Positions 6,037 through 7,971 of a stretch of 7,971 nucleotides of DNA are shown in pieces. Position 1 is the first letter of the stretch; every line of letters starts with the position of its first letter. The notes beneath the pieces were generated by a model. It was given only the letters and a program-made list of their open reading frames with translations, was not told where the DNA came from and searched no databases. The stretch covers positions 1 to 7,971 of the forward strand of contig JBCCTF010000163.1 in the NCBI GenBank assembly GCA_039198765.1, in the 5' to 3' direction. A program made the translations under genes and the position numbers. This DNA comes from Parvularcula sp039198765. GTDB taxonomy: Bacteria; Pseudomonadota; Alphaproteobacteria; Caulobacterales; Parvularculaceae.

Positions 6037-7248
6037 ATGACCTTCGTGACCCACCTTGAATGCAGCATGACCGGTGAGCACTACCCGGCGGGTGAGCCTA
6101 TCGGGCTGTCCTCCGTCGGGCGACCGGTGATCGTGCGGTATGATTTGGGTCGGGTGAAGGATGCGCTGACGAAAGAGGTGCTCAGCACAAGGACGGAAGG
6201 CTTCTGGCGCTACCGCGAGCTGCTACCTGTGCAGCATGCGGAAAACCGGGTGAGCCTGGGTGAGGTGATGACGCCGATTATCCGCTTTGAGCGGTCGGAG
6301 AAACGTCTGGGTACCGATGGTCAGCTGCTCGTGAAGGACGAGGGTCGGTTGCCGACGGGATCTTTCAAAGCGCGCGGTCTGGCACTCGCGGTGTCGATGG
6401 CGAAGGAGTTTGGCATTAAGCATATGGCGATGCCGACGAACGGGAACGCGGGCGCTGCGCTAGCGGCGTACTGCGGCGCGGCGGGCATGCGCGCGACGGT
6501 GTTCTGTCCCGACGACACGCCCCAGGTGAACACTGATGAGATCGCTTTTCAGGGTGCGGACGTTTACCGGGTGAACGGCTTGATCAACGATTGCGGGAAG
6601 ATCGTTGGCGAGGGGAAAGAGGCTTCGGGTTGGTTTGATGTTTCGACCCTGAAAGAGCCCTATCGGATTGAGGGCAAGAAAACGATGGGGCTGGAGCTGG
6701 CAGAGCAGCTCGGTTGGGAACTGCCTGATGTGATCTTCTATCCCACCGGCGGCGGGACGGGCCTGATCGGCATGTGGAAAGCGTTTGATGAGCTGGAGCA
6801 GATGGGTTTCATCGGCTCCTTCCGCCCACGGATGGTTGCCGTGCAAGCCTCTGGATGCGCGCCGATTGTGAAGGCTTTTGAAGAGGGCGAAGAACACGCG
6901 CCGCTTTGGGAGAATGCCCATACAGCGGCGGCAGGTATCCGTGTGCCCGTCGCGGTTGGTGACTTTTTGATCCTCAGAGCGGTGAGGGAGTCCGGCGGCT
7001 ACGCTATCGCGGTGGATGAAGACGACATCTTTGCTTCGTGGGCGGAGTTTTCGAAGGAGGAAGGCTTCCTCCTCTGCCCAGAAGGTGCTGCGACATACGC
7101 CGCATACAAACAATCTCTCGCTGACGGCCGGGTGAAGCCGGGAGAACGTGCGCTCCTTTTCAACTGCGCAACGGGACTGAAATATCCGATGAAAGCGCCG
7201 ATCAGTGACCTCAACAGGCATGAGCCGATCGACTATTCGCGTTTCTGA
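6037..7248 (+). CDS. Threonine synthase-like PLP-dependent enzyme (fold type II)
   Basis: PLP-dependent lyase of the threonine synthase/threonine dehydratase superfamily. Threonine synthase converts O-phosphohomoserine to threonine. It has 403 residues. The N-terminal extension HLECSMTGEHYPAGEP resembles the start of archaeal/plant-type threonine synthases (LxC..G..Y) but keeps only one of the zinc-ribbon-type cysteines. The PLP lysine is Lys111 in PTGSFKARG, followed by the cofactor-contacting loop MPTNGNAGAALAAYCG at 132-147 and the phosphate loop PTGGGTG at 236-242. SFKARG is typical of serine/threonine dehydratases, whereas many threonine synthases have SFKDRG, so overall architecture points to threonine synthase but activity is not certain; alphaproteobacteria often carry a separate, longer ThrC. 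ATG 6037 has AGGAG nine bases upstream. It appears monocistronic: a divergent promoter region lies upstream and a strong terminator follows 4 bases after the stop. Confidence 0.85.
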   Translation: MTFVTHLECSMTGEHYPAGEPIGLSSVGRPVIVRYDLGRVKDALTKEVLSTRTEGFWRYRELLPVQHAENRVSLGEVMTPIIRFERSEKRLGTDGQLLVKDEGRLPTGSFKARGLALAVSMAKEFGIKHMAMPTNGNAGAALAAYCGAAGMRATVFCPDDTPQVNTDEIAFQGADVYRVNGLINDCGKIVGEGKEASGWFDVSTLKEPYRIEGKKTMGLELAEQLGWELPDVIFYPTGGGTGLIGMWKAFDELEQMGFIGSFRPRMVAVQASGCAPIVKAFEEGEEHAPLWENAHTAAAGIRVPVAVGDFLILRAVRESGGYAIAVDEDDIFASWAEFSKEEGFLLCPEGAATYAAYKQSLADGRVKPGERALLFNCATGLKYPMKAPISDLNRHEPIDYSRF

Positions 7249-7252
7249 TACG

Positions 7253-7284
7253 AAAAAGCCCCGAGCATAAGCTCGGGGCTTTTT
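7253..7284. terminator. Perfect bidirectional intrinsic terminator
   Basis: A perfect 14-bp inverted repeat: AAAAAGCCCCGAGC at 7253-7266 and GCTCGGGGCTTTTT at 7271-7284 around the tetraloop ATAA. The GC-rich stem is followed by five T's on either strand, so it should stop transcription of the PLP-enzyme gene (stop at 7246-7248) and of fpr coming the other way (stop codon 7303-7305). Confidence 0.93.
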
Positions 7285-7302
7285 ATTTCTGCATGCTGAC
7301 GT

Positions 7303-7971
7303 TTAGCCAGCGAACGCTTTTTCGATCACGTACTCTGCCGGCGCGTTGTTGGAGCCTTCGTTGAGGCCTGCTTTGTCGAGGAGGGCTGCGGTGTCTTGGA
7401 TCATTTCCATGGAGCCGCAGATCATGGCGCGGTCCGTCGTCGGGTCGAGCGCGGGGATGCCCAGGTCTTCGAACAGTTGGCCGCTGTCGATGAGCGAGGT
7501 GATCCGGCCTTTGGTCGGGTAATCCTCACGGGTGCAGGACGTGTAGTGTTTGATCTTTTGCGGAGCGACGTCACCGACGAGCGGGTCATCAGCGAGGCTG
7601 GCGATGATCTCTTTTGAGTATTCGAGTTCCGCCACGTCGCGGCAGGTATGGGTGACGATGACCTCGTCGAATTTCTCGTAGGTCTCAGGCTCCCGCGTCA
7701 GGCTGGCGAAGGGTGCGAAGCCTGTGCCGGTGGAAAAGAGGTAAAGCCGCTTGCCCGGCGTTAGGGCATCGAGAACTAGCGTGCCGGTCGGCTTTTTGCC
7801 GAGGAGGACGTCGTCGCCGGGTTGGATCGATTGCAGGCGACTGGTCAGGGGGCCATCGGGCACTTTGATCGAGTAGAACTCGACCTCTTCATCCCAGGCA
7901 GGGCTGGCAATGGAATAGGCGCGGAGGAGCGGTTTGCCGTCCTCTTTCATTAGGCCGATCATCACGAACTC
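7303..7971 (-). CDS. fpr: Ferredoxin/flavodoxin-NADP+ reductase Fpr (N-terminus outside window)
   Basis: FAD flavoprotein that passes electrons between NADPH and ferredoxin or flavodoxin in the cytosol; in proteobacteria it is commonly linked to oxidative-stress defence and iron-sulfur metabolism. The frame stays open to the right edge: the GTG at 7965 is preceded in frame by Glu-Phe codons, giving the family sequence EFVMIGL, so the true start lies beyond the window. About 222 residues are visible, roughly the last 85% of a protein of about 255-270. The FAD motif RAYSIASP is at fragment residues 17-24, followed by FYSIKVPDGPLTSRLQ and KKPTGTLVLDAL, the nucleotide-binding STGTGFAPFASL, then CGSMEMIQD, and the C-terminal VIEKAFAG. 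It matches bacterial subclass Fpr rather than plant-type FNR. Its 3' end faces the PLP-enzyme gene across the bidirectional terminator. The assignment is firm. Confidence 0.95.
   Translation of the reverse strand, partial: EFVMIGLMKEDGKPLLRAYSIASPAWDEEVEFYSIKVPDGPLTSRLQSIQPGDDVLLGKKPTGTLVLDALTPGKRLYLFSTGTGFAPFASLTREPETYEKFDEVIVTHTCRDVAELEYSKEIIASLADDPLVGDVAPQKIKHYTSCTREDYPTKGRITSLIDSGQLFEDLGIPALDPTTDRAMICGSMEMIQDTAALLDKAGLNEGSNNAPAEYVIEKAFAG

Noticed and set aside
1..7971. CRISPR repeats, tRNA, insertion-sequence ends, phage genes or a defence system.
   Set aside because: I saw no direct repeats, cloverleaf-like sequence, transposase or nuclease motifs on either strand; every substantial frame belongs to a metabolic or transport family or to DUF1499.

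Overview
The window is GC-rich chromosomal DNA from an alphaproteobacterium. SerC, SerA and Fpr read like Rhodobacterales-type housekeeping proteins, but exact placement is an inference from remembered sequence similarity; no search was run. I see no mobile element, CRISPR array, tRNA, rRNA or phage gene. It is compact core-genome sequence with seven genes and no gene-free stretch over 300 bases.

Layout. (1) 1-3182, plus strand: the serine biosynthesis genes serC (5' end outside the window), serA and serB, spaced 21 and 3 bases apart, almost certainly one operon. Together they make the phosphorylated pathway from 3-phosphoglycerate to L-serine: SerA oxidises, SerC transaminates, SerB dephosphorylates. 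(2) 3157-5954, minus strand: a second tandem set, read from right to left. It holds an exported or membrane-anchored DUF1499 protein, a 2-oxoglutarate/Fe(II) oxygenase of the isopenicillin N synthase type, and a sodium:solute symporter that starts 6 bases after the oxygenase stop. The substrate of the last two is unknown, but their tight pairing suggests uptake plus oxidation of one small molecule. (3) 6037-7248, plus strand: a threonine-synthase-like PLP enzyme, divergent from set 2 across an 82-base intergenic region. (4) 7303-7971, minus strand: the C-terminal part of ferredoxin/flavodoxin-NADP+ reductase (fpr), convergent with the PLP enzyme.

The two convergent junctions are built differently. 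The 3' ends of serB and the symporter overlap by 26 bases, with only a hairpin lacking a T-run across the serB stop. The PLP enzyme and fpr are separated by a perfect A/T-flanked hairpin that should terminate transcription in both directions.

I found no clearly new system. The points most worth a second look are the oxygenase-symporter pair, the two well-spaced start signals in the DUF1499 gene (secreted versus cytosolic forms), the overlapping serB/symporter ends with their hairpin, and the uncertain activity of the threonine synthase paralogue.
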